From NCBI RefSeq assembly GCF_002025255.2, contig NZ_CP054587.1, positions 2,108,001-2,172,000 of the forward strand: DNA of 64,000 bases. Reading direction: 5' to 3'. The stretch comes from Halolamina sp. CBA1230 (GTDB lineage Archaea > Halobacteriota > Halobacteria > Halobacteriales > Haloferacaceae). Below the pieces are notes generated by a model. It was not told the origin of the DNA and did no database searches. It saw nothing but the letters and a program-made list of their open reading frames with translations. Both the position numbers and the translations under genes were made by a program. Below are positions 1 to 8,303 of the stretch, piece after piece. Within the stretch, counting starts at the first letter, position 1; every line of letters begins with the position of its first letter.

Positions 1-262
1 GACCGACCTCCGGGACCGCATCGTCGTCGAGGAGACGTTCTCGGTCTCGGAGTTCGGCGCCCGGTACAACGCGCGGCAGGGCTCCGCACTGGGGCTGGCC
101 CACACCCTGAAACAGACCGCCCTGCTCCGCCCTTCCCACGCCTCCAGCGAGGTGCCGGGGCTGTACTTCACCGGCTCGTACACCACCCCCGGGATCGGCG
201 TCCCGATGTGTCTGATCAGCGGGCAACTGACCGCCGAGGCGATGAGCGACCGCGAAGCCTGA
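1..262 (+). CDS. crtD: Carotenoid 3,4-desaturase, C-terminal end (partial)
   Basis: The first in-frame codon is at base 2, and the reading frame is open from the window edge to TGA at 260-262. The last 86 residues resemble the C-terminus of CrtI/CrtD flavin amine oxidase-type desaturases: an ARYNARQGSALGLAHTLKQT stretch followed by LYFTGSYTTPGIGVPMCLIS, the conserved C-terminal flavin-binding segment. The stop overlaps the start of the next gene (TGATG), so the two are probably translated together. CrtD is inferred rather than CrtI because lyeJ and cruF follow directly, the arrangement known for bacterioruberin synthesis in Haloarcula. The N-terminal Rossmann domain is outside the window. Confidence 0.82.
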   Translation, partial: TDLRDRIVVEETFSVSEFGARYNARQGSALGLAHTLKQTALLRPSHASSEVPGLYFTGSYTTPGIGVPMCLISGQLTAEAMSDREA

Positions 263-1104
263 TGCTTGGCTACCTGCTGACGCTGTCGCGCCCGCGGTTC
301 TGGCTGTACACCGCCGGGCCCGTGCTCGTCGGCGTCGCCTACGCCGCCGACGCGGTGGGCGACCTGCTCGCGCCCCTTCCGGCCCTCCTCTTCTGCTACT
401 TCCTGCTCCCGGCGAACGTCTACCTCTACGGCGTCAACGACCGCTTCGACCGCGAGATCGACGCCGAGAACCCCAAGAAGGCGGCGGAGGGGAGCCCGGA
501 AGCGCGCTGGCGCGACTCGCCGGCGGTGACGGCCGTCGTCGCCGCCTCCGGAGCCGTGGGACTCGCACTGTTCCCGCTCACGCCCCGTGTCGCGTGGCCT
601 TACCTCGCGGGCTTTTTCGCGCTCGCGACCGCCTACAGCGCGCCGCCGCTGCGGTTCAAAGCCCGCCCGCTGCTCGACTCGCTCTCGAACGGGCTCTACC
701 TCCTCCCGGGCGCGGCCGCCTACGCCGCGCTCGCAGGTGTCCACCCGCCCGCGCCGGCGCTCGCCGGCGGCTGGCTCTGGACGATGGCGATGCACACCTA
801 CTCCGCGATTCCGGACATCGAACCCGACCGCGCGGCCGGGATCGAGACCACGGCGACCGTCTTGGGCGAGCGTCGAACGTACCGCTACTGCGGTGCCTGC
901 TGGACGCTCGCCGCGGTCGCGTTCGGCCTGCTCGACCCGCGGTTGGGTGCGCTGCTCGGGATCTACCCACTCTTCCTGCTCGCGACCGTCGGCGCCGGCG
1001 TCGACGTGGATCGGGCGTACTGGTGGTTCCCGGTCGTCAACGGCGTCGTGGGGATGCTGCTGACGTTCGGCGGCCTGCTCCGCCTCGTGGGGGTGCTCGC
1101 GTGA
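262..1104 (+). CDS. lyeJ: Lycopene elongase / 1,2-hydratase, UbiA prenyltransferase family
   Basis: A 280-residue polytopic membrane protein of the UbiA family. The first aspartate-rich motif, N59-D-R-F-D-R-E-I-D67, fits NDxxDxxxD; the second is the DIEPD after YSAIP. In Haloarcula the homologue adds C5 units to both ends of lycopene and hydrates them, the first committed steps to C50 bacterioruberin. ATG at 262 overlaps the crtD stop. An in-frame GTG at 208 would add 18 residues lying inside crtD and is rejected. The stop overlaps the GTG of cruF. Membrane location is inferred from the hydrophobic segments. Confidence 0.88.
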   Translation: MLGYLLTLSRPRFWLYTAGPVLVGVAYAADAVGDLLAPLPALLFCYFLLPANVYLYGVNDRFDREIDAENPKKAAEGSPEARWRDSPAVTAVVAASGAVGLALFPLTPRVAWPYLAGFFALATAYSAPPLRFKARPLLDSLSNGLYLLPGAAAYAALAGVHPPAPALAGGWLWTMAMHTYSAIPDIEPDRAAGIETTATVLGERRTYRYCGACWTLAAVAFGLLDPRLGALLGIYPLFLLATVGAGVDVDRAYWWFPVVNGVVGMLLTFGGLLRLVGVLA

Positions 1105-1958
1105 GCGTCGCCGCGTGGCTGCCCGACGACCCGGCGGACCGCCGCTCGTGGGAGACGGCGCTTTCGGAGCTGATCCGCGAGCACCGATTCACCATCGCGG
1201 TCGTGTTCCCCGCGGTGGGCGCGCTCTCGCTGATCGCCAGCGCGGAGTGGGCGCCGCTGCCGGACGTGCTCGCGTTCAACCCCCTGTTCGTGCTGACGGG
1301 CGTGCTGGTGATGCGCTCGCCGCTGATCGTCGGCGTGCTCCCGGTCGTCGACCGCCGCGCGGCGCTCGGCGCCGCGGCGCTGGCGGCGTACAGCTACGCC
1401 ATCGAGATAATCGGCGTCACCACGGGCTGGCCGTACGGCGCCTTCGAGTACGGCGTCTCGCTCGGACCGATGCTGGGCGGCGTCCCGATCGCGCTGCCCG
1501 TGTTCTTCCTCCCGCTGGTCGCGAACGCCTACCTGCTCTGTCTGCTCCTACTGGGGCCGCTCGCGGATCGTGCGCTCCCGCGGCTGCTCTCGGTGATCGC
1601 GCTGGTGCTCGCGATGGACGTGGTGCTCGACCCCGGCGCGGTCGCGCTGGGGTTCTGGGCGTACGGCGGCGGCGCGTTCTACGGCGTCCCCCTCTCGAAC
1701 TACGCGGGCTGGATGCTCTCGGCGACGGTCGCGGTGGTCGTCCTCGACGCCACGTTCGACCGGGCCGCGCTGCGCGCGCGGCTGGACGCCTGTGAGTTCG
1801 CGCTGGACGACATGGTGAGCTTCGTCCTGCTGTGGGGCGGCGTGAACGCCGTCTACGGCAACTGGATCCCCGTGCTGGTCGCCGCAGTCATCGGCGCCGG
1901 CCTGCTCCGGACGGACCGGTTCGACGCGGGGATGGTGCCCGGAGTCCGGGGCCGGTAG
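1101..1958 (+). CDS. cruF: Bisanhydrobacterioruberin hydratase (carotenoid 2',3'-hydratase family)
   Basis: A 285-residue protein with about seven hydrophobic segments, matching the CruF carotenoid hydratase family. Recognisable stretches are the TTGWPYGAFEYG segment and the LDPGAVALGFWAY segment. CruF adds the terminal hydroxyl groups in the last step of bacterioruberin synthesis. GTG at 1101 overlaps the lyeJ stop (GTGA), giving a tightly coupled crtD-lyeJ-cruF operon. It ends 13 bases before the convergent livF stop. Confidence 0.88.
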   Translation: MSVAAWLPDDPADRRSWETALSELIREHRFTIAVVFPAVGALSLIASAEWAPLPDVLAFNPLFVLTGVLVMRSPLIVGVLPVVDRRAALGAAALAAYSYAIEIIGVTTGWPYGAFEYGVSLGPMLGGVPIALPVFFLPLVANAYLLCLLLLGPLADRALPRLLSVIALVLAMDVVLDPGAVALGFWAYGGGAFYGVPLSNYAGWMLSATVAVVVLDATFDRAALRARLDACEFALDDMVSFVLLWGGVNAVYGNWIPVLVAAVIGAGLLRTDRFDAGMVPGVRGR

Positions 1959-1971
1959 CCTGCCCGGCGAC

Positions 1972-2676
1972 TCAGCCGCCGAGGAACTGGCGACGGACCG
2001 CCTCGTCGTCGAGCAGTTCGTCGCCGGGGCCCTCGTAGCGATTCTCGCCCTGAGCCAGCACGTAGCCGCGGTCACAGCGCCGCAGCGCCGCCCGGGCGTT
2101 CTGTTCGACCATCAGCACCGCCGTCCCGGCCTCGTTGACCTCGTCGATACGGTCGAACATCTCGGTCACCAGATCCGGCGCGAGCCCGGCCGAGGGCTCG
2201 TCGAGCAGGAGGAGGTCCGGATCGAGCATCAGCGCCGCCCCCATCGCCAGCATCTGCTGCTGGCCGCCCGAGAGCGTGCCGGCGCGCTGGTCGAGCCGCT
2301 CCTCCAGCACCGGGAAGCGGTCGTACACCGCCCGGAGTCGGTCCTGCGGGATCTCGTCCAGGGAGTACGCCCCCATCCGGAGGTTCTCCCGCACCGTCAG
2401 CGACGGGAACACGTTCTCGCTCTGGGGGACGTAGTTCAGCCCGTGGTCGATCACCGCCTCGGGAGGGAGGTCGTCGATGCGCTCGTCGCCGACCGTGATA
2501 CGGCCACCCTGCCGGTCGGCCAGCCCGAACACGGCCTTCATCGCGGTCGACTTCCCCGCGCCGTTCGGGCCGACGACGGCGACGTACTCGCCGTCGGCCA
2601 CCGTCAGATCCACGTCGAACAGGACCTGCAGGTCGCCGTAGCCGGCGTCGAGCCCGGCGACTTCGAGGAAGCTCAC
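1972..2676 (-). CDS. livF: Branched-chain amino acid ABC transporter ATP-binding protein LivF
   Basis: A 234-residue ABC ATPase with Walker A GPNGAGKST, the LSGGQQQMLAMGAALM signature, and Walker B LLLLDEPSAGLAP. The N-terminal pattern LEVAGLDAGYGDLQVLFDV and the length are those of LivF. GTG at 2676 is the start. It is the last gene of livJHMGF and lies 82 bases after livG; that gap is exactly spanned by a small open frame described separately. It should pair with LivG on the cytoplasmic face of LivHM and power uptake of leucine, isoleucine and valine or related amides. Substrate cannot be told from sequence. Confidence 0.92.
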   Translation of the reverse strand: MSFLEVAGLDAGYGDLQVLFDVDLTVADGEYVAVVGPNGAGKSTAMKAVFGLADRQGGRITVGDERIDDLPPEAVIDHGLNYVPQSENVFPSLTVRENLRMGAYSLDEIPQDRLRAVYDRFPVLEERLDQRAGTLSGGQQQMLAMGAALMLDPDLLLLDEPSAGLAPDLVTEMFDRIDEVNEAGTAVLMVEQNARAALRRCDRGYVLAQGENRYEGPGDELLDDEAVRRQFLGG

Positions 2677-2762
2677 CGCACCACCTCCGGCCGTACTCGG
2701 CGCCGTCCGCCGGTCGATCCCTCCCGGTCCGTCCCGTGACTCGCTGTCTCCTGCATACTCAT
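2673..2762 (-). CDS. Possible 29-residue coupling ORF between livG and livF
   Basis: An ATG at 2762-2760 overlaps the livG stop as ATGA. After 29 codons the frame closes with a TGA that overlaps the livF GTG start as GTGA. The peptide is polar and Arg/Glu-rich, without a recognisable domain. The double overlap would let ribosomes leaving livG pass directly to livF across an otherwise untranslated gap. It could equally be chance in GC-rich DNA. No homologue is known to me. Confidence 0.3.
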   Translation of the reverse strand: MSMQETASHGTDREGSTGGRRRVRPEVVR

Positions 2763-3514
2763 GTCCCCAGATAGGCGTCGATGACGCGCTGGTCCTCCAC
2801 GACGGTCGCCGGGTCGCCCTCGATCAGCACCGAGCCGCTTTCGAGGACCACCAGCCGGTCGACCAGCGCGGTCAGCGTCTCCAGTTCGTGCTCGATCACG
2901 ACCACGGTCATCCCCCCGTCGTTCAGCTCGCGGATATGCTCGCTGATCTCGTTGGTCAGCGTGGGGTTCACCCCGGCGAACGGCTCGTCGAGCAGGAGCA
3001 GCTCCGGCTCCAGCATCAGCACCCGCGCGAGTTCGAGCAGTTTCCGTTGCCCGCCCGAGAGCGCGCTGGCGTACTCGTCGGCCAGGTGGTCGAGCTCGAA
3101 CGTCTCGATCAGCTCGTCGGCGCGGGCCTCGACGTCACGCTCGACGGCCTGCATCCCGTCGCTCCGCAGCAGCGCCGGGATCGTGTGCTCGCCCGGCTGG
3201 TCCAGCGCGGCCAGCCGCACGTTCTCCCGGACGGTCATGGTGTCGAGCTGGCGGGTGTGCTGGAACGTCCTGACCAGCCCGCTCGTCGCCAGCGTCTCGG
3301 GCTGCTGGCCCGTCACGTCCTCGCCCGCGAAGGTGACGGTTCCCGCGTCGGGGTGGACGACGCCGCTGACGCAGTTGAACAGCGTCGACTTCCCGGCGCC
3401 GTTGGGGCCCATGACGCCGACGAGCTCGCCCTCGTCGACCGAGAGCGACACGTCGTCGAGCGCACGGAGCCCCCCGAACTCCTTGCTCAGCCCGTCGACG
3501 GCGAGCAGGCTCAC
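2759..3514 (-). CDS. livG: Branched-chain amino acid ABC transporter ATP-binding protein LivG
   Basis: A 251-residue ABC ATPase. Walker A is GPNGAGKST, the signature is LSGGQRKLLELARVLM, and Walker B is LLLLDEPFAGVNP followed by the H-loop VVVIEHELETL. The C-terminal VLIEGDPATVVEDQRVIDAYLG is typical of LivG. GTG at 3514 overlaps the livM stop (GTGA), which fixes the start; a much longer open frame upstream is only the shadow of livM. It forms the ATPase pair with LivF. Confidence 0.92.
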   Translation of the reverse strand: MSLLAVDGLSKEFGGLRALDDVSLSVDEGELVGVMGPNGAGKSTLFNCVSGVVHPDAGTVTFAGEDVTGQQPETLATSGLVRTFQHTRQLDTMTVRENVRLAALDQPGEHTIPALLRSDGMQAVERDVEARADELIETFELDHLADEYASALSGGQRKLLELARVLMLEPELLLLDEPFAGVNPTLTNEISEHIRELNDGGMTVVVIEHELETLTALVDRLVVLESGSVLIEGDPATVVEDQRVIDAYLGT

Positions 3515-4575
3515 GAGTCCACCCCCAGCTCCTTCGGGTCGCCCCAGATCCCGGCCGGCCGGTAGCGGATGACCAGGATCAGGATCAGCCCCACGGCGAC
3601 CAGCCGGAGCGCCGCGAAGTCGGCCGCGGACACCGGCGCCGCCTGGTTGGCGAACCGGGAGACCAGCCGCAGCCCCATGATGATCGCCAGCCCGCCCAGC
3701 ACGGCGCGGTGGTTCGCGGCGCCGCCGAGCAGCATCCCGATCCACACCGTCACGGTCACCTGGATGGTGAAGAACTCCGGCGAGATGGCGCCGTTGTACA
3801 GCGCGAACACGCCGCCGGCGAAGCCGGCGAGCGCCGCGCCGTAGACGAACGCCTGCATCTTGTAGGTGAACACGGGTTTGCCGACCGACCGGGTCACGAG
3901 CTCGTCGGCCCGGATCGCCCGGAGGACCCGCCCGTACGGCGCCGCCGTCAGCCGTGAGACGCCGGCGAACGCCAGCGCGGTCAGGCCGGCGAACAGCAGC
4001 AGCGTCGCGACCATCGTCGTCCCGTACTCGCCGATGGCCTGGTCCAGCGGCTGCGGGATCGAGAGGATCCCCGTCGAGCCGCCGAACACGCTCGAGACGT
4101 TGACCGTGATGCTGTGGAAGATCTCCGCGGCAGCCAGCGTGGCGATGGCGAGGAAGTCGTCCCGGAGCCGGATCGACGTCGACCCGACGAGCGCGCCGAC
4201 CGCGCCCGCGGCGACGACGGCTCCCACCAGCGCCAGCGGCCAGGGGAGCCCCAGGCTCGTCCCGGAGAACGACCCCTGTGCGGCCAGGATGCCGACGGTG
4301 TAGGCGCCGACCGCGAAGAAGACGACGTGGCCGAAGTTCACCAGCCCGGTGTGGCCGTACTGGAGGTCCAGCCCCAGCACGAGCATCCCGTACACCGCAA
4401 AGAGGATGCCGACCTCGACGAACACCGCGAGCGGGCCCGGAACCGTCGCCCGCAGCGGCGTCACCACGAACAGCAGCGACAGCGCGGCGAGGGCGACGCC
4501 GAGGACGGCCGCACGGTCGGCTTCGTCGTCCGGCAGGCGCGTCTCTAGCGCCGCGGGGAGGGTGAACCGACTCAC
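3511..4575 (-). CDS. livM: Branched-chain amino acid ABC transporter permease LivM
   Basis: A 354-residue permease with about nine or ten membrane segments. The N-terminal LDLQYGHTGLVNFGHVVFFAVGAYT is split here into its recognisable core YGHTGLVNFGHV, the LivM/BPD_transp_2 hallmark. Near the C-terminus, RYRPAGIWGDPKELG is the usual ending. It overlaps livH upstream and livG downstream by four bases each, so the operon is translationally coupled. It forms the membrane channel with LivH. Confidence 0.92.
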   Translation of the reverse strand: MSRFTLPAALETRLPDDEADRAAVLGVALAALSLLFVVTPLRATVPGPLAVFVEVGILFAVYGMLVLGLDLQYGHTGLVNFGHVVFFAVGAYTVGILAAQGSFSGTSLGLPWPLALVGAVVAAGAVGALVGSTSIRLRDDFLAIATLAAAEIFHSITVNVSSVFGGSTGILSIPQPLDQAIGEYGTTMVATLLLFAGLTALAFAGVSRLTAAPYGRVLRAIRADELVTRSVGKPVFTYKMQAFVYGAALAGFAGGVFALYNGAISPEFFTIQVTVTVWIGMLLGGAANHRAVLGGLAIIMGLRLVSRFANQAAPVSAADFAALRLVAVGLILILVIRYRPAGIWGDPKELGVDS

Positions 4576-5480
4576 GCCTCACGCACCTCCACACCGGCGA
4601 TACCGCTCGGTTTCACCAGCAACACGGCCACGAGCACGACGAACGCCATCGCCGAGGCGAGCCCGGTCATGCTCGACGGGAGGAACGCCGTCGAGAGGGC
4701 GACAACGACGCCGATGATGTACGCGCCGGCGATGGCGCCGTAGACGCTGCCCGCGCCGCCGAGGATGGCGGCGGTGAGTATCTGGAGGATCTGGCTGAAC
4801 CCCGTCGAGACGCTGACGTTGGTCTGGATCCCCAGCAGGACGCCAGTGAGCCCCGCGAGCACGCCCGCGAGCACCCAGACCCCGTCCCGGACGAACTGGG
4901 TGTCGACGCCGCGGACGCGGGCCAGCGCCTCGTCGTCGCTCATCGCTCGCATCGCGATCCCCACGTCGGTCCGGGTCAGCAGCGCGTGGAGCAGCACGAA
5001 CACGGCGACCGCACAGGCGACGACGACGAGGTGTTCGCTCGTCACGAACACGTTGCCGAGCAGGTCGACGGAGCCGACCGGGAGTTCCGGCAGCCCGTCG
5101 GTCCGGAACGTCGTGGTCGTCGTCTCGTAGTAGCGGGCGCCGCTGCCGGCGAACAGGCGGATGACGTTGCGCAGGACCAGCCCCAGCCCGATCGAGGTCA
5201 GCAGCATCGGCACCGGCCCGGTGTCGTTGATCGGCGTGAAGAACAGCCTCGCGAGCGCGAGGCTGACGACGCCGCCGCCGACCATCGCGAGGACGGCCGC
5301 CGCCGGCAGCGGGAGGAGGCCGGCCGCGAGGAACCCCAGGAACGCCCCGATGGTGAGGTACTCGCCGTAGGCGAAGTTGATCATGTTCACCACGCCGTAG
5401 ATGAGGGTGAACCCGATGGCCGCGATCGCGATGTACGACCCCGAGACCAGTCCGAAAACGACGTTCTGGGCCAGTCCCAT
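4572..5480 (-). CDS. livH: Branched-chain amino acid ABC transporter permease LivH
   Basis: A 302-residue permease. The N-terminus SGSYIAIAAIGFTLIYGVVN followed by MINFAYGEYL is the conserved LivH signature, and the cytoplasmic loop MRAMSDDEALARVRGVD is the family's ATPase contact region. About eight membrane segments are visible. It starts two bases after the livJ stop and overlaps livM by four bases. Confidence 0.92.
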   Translation of the reverse strand: MGLAQNVVFGLVSGSYIAIAAIGFTLIYGVVNMINFAYGEYLTIGAFLGFLAAGLLPLPAAAVLAMVGGGVVSLALARLFFTPINDTGPVPMLLTSIGLGLVLRNVIRLFAGSGARYYETTTTTFRTDGLPELPVGSVDLLGNVFVTSEHLVVVACAVAVFVLLHALLTRTDVGIAMRAMSDDEALARVRGVDTQFVRDGVWVLAGVLAGLTGVLLGIQTNVSVSTGFSQILQILTAAILGGAGSVYGAIAGAYIIGVVVALSTAFLPSSMTGLASAMAFVVLVAVLLVKPSGIAGVEVREA

Positions 5481-5482
5481 GT

Positions 5483-6763
5483 TCAGTACTCGTCCTCGGA
5501 GACGAAGTCACTGAGATCGGAGGCGGGGATGGTCTCCACCTGGCTGAACTCCCCGTTCTGTACCTCGTTGACCGCCACTGGCCCGATGACGTTCCCGAAG
5601 TTCGTGAAGTTCGTCGGCGTCGCCGCCCCGGTGTAGTTGATCGACTCGCCGTTGTCGAGCGCCTCCTTCCCCTCGGCGAACGTGGCGACCTCCGTCCCCT
5701 CGCCGCGGGAGACCGGGCCGAGGTTCCGCTCGATCGACTCCGGCGTCGCCTCGCCGGCGCGGTGGATCGCCAGCGCCGTGACGTTGATCGCGTCCCACGC
5801 CGGCGGCGTCCAGCCGTTGATTTCGGCGTCGCCGCCGCCCTGGTAGGCCTCTTCGAAGGTGTCGTAGCTCGGCCCGCTCCGGCTCGGGCTACACGCCCAC
5901 GCGCCCTCGAGCTGGTCACCCACCTGTTCGGGCAGGGAGTTCTGGGCCAGCGGGTCCGAGAGGATGGGCTGACGACCGTATTCGCCGTCGGCCCAGTCGG
6001 TCATGAGCGTGGTCGCGCTCTCCAGGGGCATGCTCACGGCGAAGGCGCTGAACTCCTCGCTGAACAGCCGTTCGAGCGCCGACTGGTAGCTCGACTCACC
6101 GAGGTTGACCTCCACCTGCGTGGCGACGGTGCCGTCGTTGTCCTCGTACGCCGTCCGGAACCCGTCGACCCAGCTGCGGGCGCCCTCGCTGGTGCCGTTG
6201 ATGATGCCGACCGTCCCGTGGTCCTGGTCGAGCGCGCGGAACGCCGCGCCCGCGGTGTGGACGGTGTCGCCGATGACGGTCCGCCAGATCCACTGGTCGT
6301 CCGAGATCTCCTCCGGCGTCCCCATGTCGCCTCCACGAGTGTCGAGATACGACGACCCCGGCCAGGGCGTGATCACGGGGGTCTCCTGCTCCTGCAGGAA
6401 ATCCCAGAGGGGGTTGATCTCGCTGGAGAACAGCCCCAGGATCGCGACGGCGTCGTCGTTCTCGATGAGCTGGGTCGTCACCGAGCGGGCCTCCTGTGGG
6501 TCCACGGCGGTGTCCCGGCGCACGACGTCCAGTTCGCGGTCGAGCGGGCCGCCGGCCTCGTTGATCATCTCCAGTGCCACGTCGGTCGCCTGCGAGACAC
6601 CCGGCTGGAGGAAGTCCCAGTCGCCGGTGAGGGAGGCCGGCTGCCCCAGCACGATGGTGTCGCCGTCGCCGCCGCCGAACCCGAGACAGCCAGCCGTCGC
6701 GACGATCGCACCGCCGCCCGTGGCTTTCAGGAACTGTCGTCGGTCTATGTTATCTGATACCAT
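5483..6763 (-). CDS. livJ: Branched-chain amino acid ABC transporter substrate-binding lipoprotein
   Basis: A 426-residue periplasmic-binding-protein-like receptor (Peripla_BP_6 type). The N-terminus carries a Tat motif (DRRQFLKATGG) and a lipobox TAGC, so the protein is probably exported folded and lipid-anchored outside the membrane, the usual haloarchaeal arrangement. The mature part starts with a Gly/Asp-rich spacer and then TIVLGQPASLTGDWDFL, the start of the first lobe. It is first in the livJHMGF operon, with a TATA element about 30 bases upstream, which suggests a leaderless transcript. Confidence 0.88.
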   Translation of the reverse strand: MVSDNIDRRQFLKATGGGAIVATAGCLGFGGGDGDTIVLGQPASLTGDWDFLQPGVSQATDVALEMINEAGGPLDRELDVVRRDTAVDPQEARSVTTQLIENDDAVAILGLFSSEINPLWDFLQEQETPVITPWPGSSYLDTRGGDMGTPEEISDDQWIWRTVIGDTVHTAGAAFRALDQDHGTVGIINGTSEGARSWVDGFRTAYEDNDGTVATQVEVNLGESSYQSALERLFSEEFSAFAVSMPLESATTLMTDWADGEYGRQPILSDPLAQNSLPEQVGDQLEGAWACSPSRSGPSYDTFEEAYQGGGDAEINGWTPPAWDAINVTALAIHRAGEATPESIERNLGPVSRGEGTEVATFAEGKEALDNGESINYTGAATPTNFTNFGNVIGPVAVNEVQNGEFSQVETIPASDLSDFVSEDEY

Positions 6764-6785
6764 TGCACTCTACCCTACGTGTTGT

Positions 6786-6800
6786 GCCGTATATATTGAT
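6786..6800 (-). promoter_or_regulatory. TATA-type promoter of the liv operon
   Basis: On the minus strand the sequence reads ATCAATATATACGG, with the AT-rich core centred about 30 bases before the livJ ATG. This is the normal distance for a haloarchaeal leaderless promoter. No operator was recognised next to it. Confidence 0.6.
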
Positions 6801-6862
6801 CGGCGGTCGAGGCCCCCGCGACGTGCGGTTCGGCCGGCTCAACTTCGGCCGAGTGGCGGTAG

Positions 6863-7042
6863 CTGTTCGACGAGGCCGGACGGATCTGGGTAAACCCCGC
6901 GTACGACCCCGACGGTACGTGGATGCGAGAGAGCCTCCGGGACCGCCACGGCGAGCGACTCGACCGACTTCGGGACGCCGGCGTCGCGGACGAGTATCTC
7001 GCGGACAGGAACGAGTCGCTCGACTGGTGGCCGCCGAACTAG
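6863..7042 (+). pseudogene. C-terminal remnant of an unidentified protein
   Basis: A 59-codon open stretch begins right after an in-frame TAG (6860-6862) and ends at TAG 7040-7042. Its translation looks like real haloarchaeal protein: RIWVNPAYDPDGTW, then an Arg/Asp-rich helix, ending in ADRNESLDWWPPN. The first ATG is only at 6923 (39 residues), with no promoter in sight, so it is more likely the tail of a gene that has lost its front. It overlaps the convergent crtB stop by three bases. I do not recognise the family. Confidence 0.4.
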
Positions 7043-7992
7043 GGCACCGGGAGCCGCCCGGTCGCTCGATGGAGGCGGTGGCCGGTGTCGTCGCTCGGGA
7101 TCGCGCTCACCGCGCGGAACACCGCGATGGGGTCGGGGCTGCGCTGCCACGCGATCCGTGCCCGCGCCGCCAGCCAGAGCTTCCGGGGCGTCGACAGCGA
7201 GGGGGCCGTCGACACCACGTCGTACCCCAGGTTCCGGATCAGTCGGTGGTGGTCGACGTAGAGGATCGCCGCCAGCAGCACCGGGAACTGGCAGTCCCTC
7301 GGCAGCAGTTCGATGCCCGCGACGCCGTCGCGGTACAGCGCCTCCGCCCGTGAGAGTTCGGCCTGGACCGCGCGGGCGACGTTCCCGTCGAACGCCAGCC
7401 GGGCGATCTGTTCGTGGCTGGCGCCGTGGGTCTCCAGGGTCTCCGCAGGGAGGTAGATCCGGTCGCGCTCGATCACGTCCTCGCGGACGTCCCGGACGAA
7501 GTTGGTGAGCTGGAACGCCTCGCCCAGCGCCGTCGCCGCCGGGAGCGCCCGCTCGGCGTGTTCGGGCGCCATCACGGCGGTCATCATCCGCCCGACGGCG
7601 GCCGCGGAGCCGTCCATGTACGTCCGGAGCTCGTCGTACGTTTCGTAGCGAGCCGTCTCCACGTCGGTCGCCATCGCGTCGACGAACGTGTTCACGTCCG
7701 ACGCGGGGATGCCGTGGCGCTCGCGGATCTCGGCGAACGCCGCGAGCACGGGGTCGTCGGTGGGCTCCTCGCCCAGCGCCGCCCGGCGGAACGACTCCAG
7801 GCGCTCGGCCCGCTCGGCGGGGTCGAGCTCGTTGTCGCCGTCGACCACCTCGTCGGCGACGCGGAAGAAGGCGTACAGCACGTACGTCGGGTGGCGCACC
7901 CGCTCGGGGAGAAAGCGCGTCGCGACGTAGAACGTCTTGCCCGTCTCGCGATGGATCCGTTTGCTGCGGGCGAGCTGTTGTCGTTCGACCAT
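7039..7992 (-). CDS. crtB: Phytoene synthase
   Basis: A 317-residue squalene/phytoene synthase. The first DxxxD motif is D47-E-V-V-D51 in the segment FFRVADEVVDGD, and the second is in NFVRDVREDVIERDRIYLP. It condenses two geranylgeranyl diphosphates to phytoene, the entry step to lycopene and bacterioruberin, so it feeds the crtD-lyeJ-cruF operon at the start of the window. The N-terminal SKRIHRETGKTFYVATRFLP is typical of archaeal CrtB. It is transcribed towards the liv operon. Confidence 0.93.
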   Translation of the reverse strand: MVERQQLARSKRIHRETGKTFYVATRFLPERVRHPTYVLYAFFRVADEVVDGDNELDPAERAERLESFRRAALGEEPTDDPVLAAFAEIRERHGIPASDVNTFVDAMATDVETARYETYDELRTYMDGSAAAVGRMMTAVMAPEHAERALPAATALGEAFQLTNFVRDVREDVIERDRIYLPAETLETHGASHEQIARLAFDGNVARAVQAELSRAEALYRDGVAGIELLPRDCQFPVLLAAILYVDHHRLIRNLGYDVVSTAPSLSTPRKLWLAARARIAWQRSPDPIAVFRAVSAIPSDDTGHRLHRATGRLPVP

Positions 7993-8078
7993 CGTGGGGG
8001 CGACACTCGGGGGGTAGGGAGCAGTCGCGTGACCGAACGATGGGTCCGGAGCGGCTTAACAGTGCGGCACAGTGGCAT

Positions 8079-8213
8079 TCAGTAGAACGTGTCCGCGCAG
8101 TCGAACACCACGCCGTGCTGGGGACAGACGTACTCGCAGTGGCGGTGGACCATCGGCTCCCCGCAGTGCGGGCAGGGGCGGCCGGGCGCGGTGGTCTCCT
8201 CGGCGTCGCTCAC
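8079..8213 (-). CDS. Small zinc-finger protein (HVO_2523-like)
   Basis: A 44-residue protein from GTG at 8213. It carries CPHC, then HRHCEYVCPQHG, a compact Cys/His zinc-binding set, after a short acidic N-terminus. In Haloferax volcanii the similarly small protein HVO_2523 lies next to crtB (HVO_2524), which matches this position 86 bases upstream of crtB on the same strand. Function is unknown. A longer in-frame extension to 8294 is rejected as unlike the family. Confidence 0.7.
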   Translation of the reverse strand: MSDAEETTAPGRPCPHCGEPMVHRHCEYVCPQHGVVFDCADTFY

Positions 8214-8303
8214 GGGTCGTCGTGGGCGCCCCACCGAGAAAGCAGTTTCGAGCGCCGTGCCACGGAGCGAACGCTTTCCCCCACGGAGCCCCACTTCGCG
8301 CGC

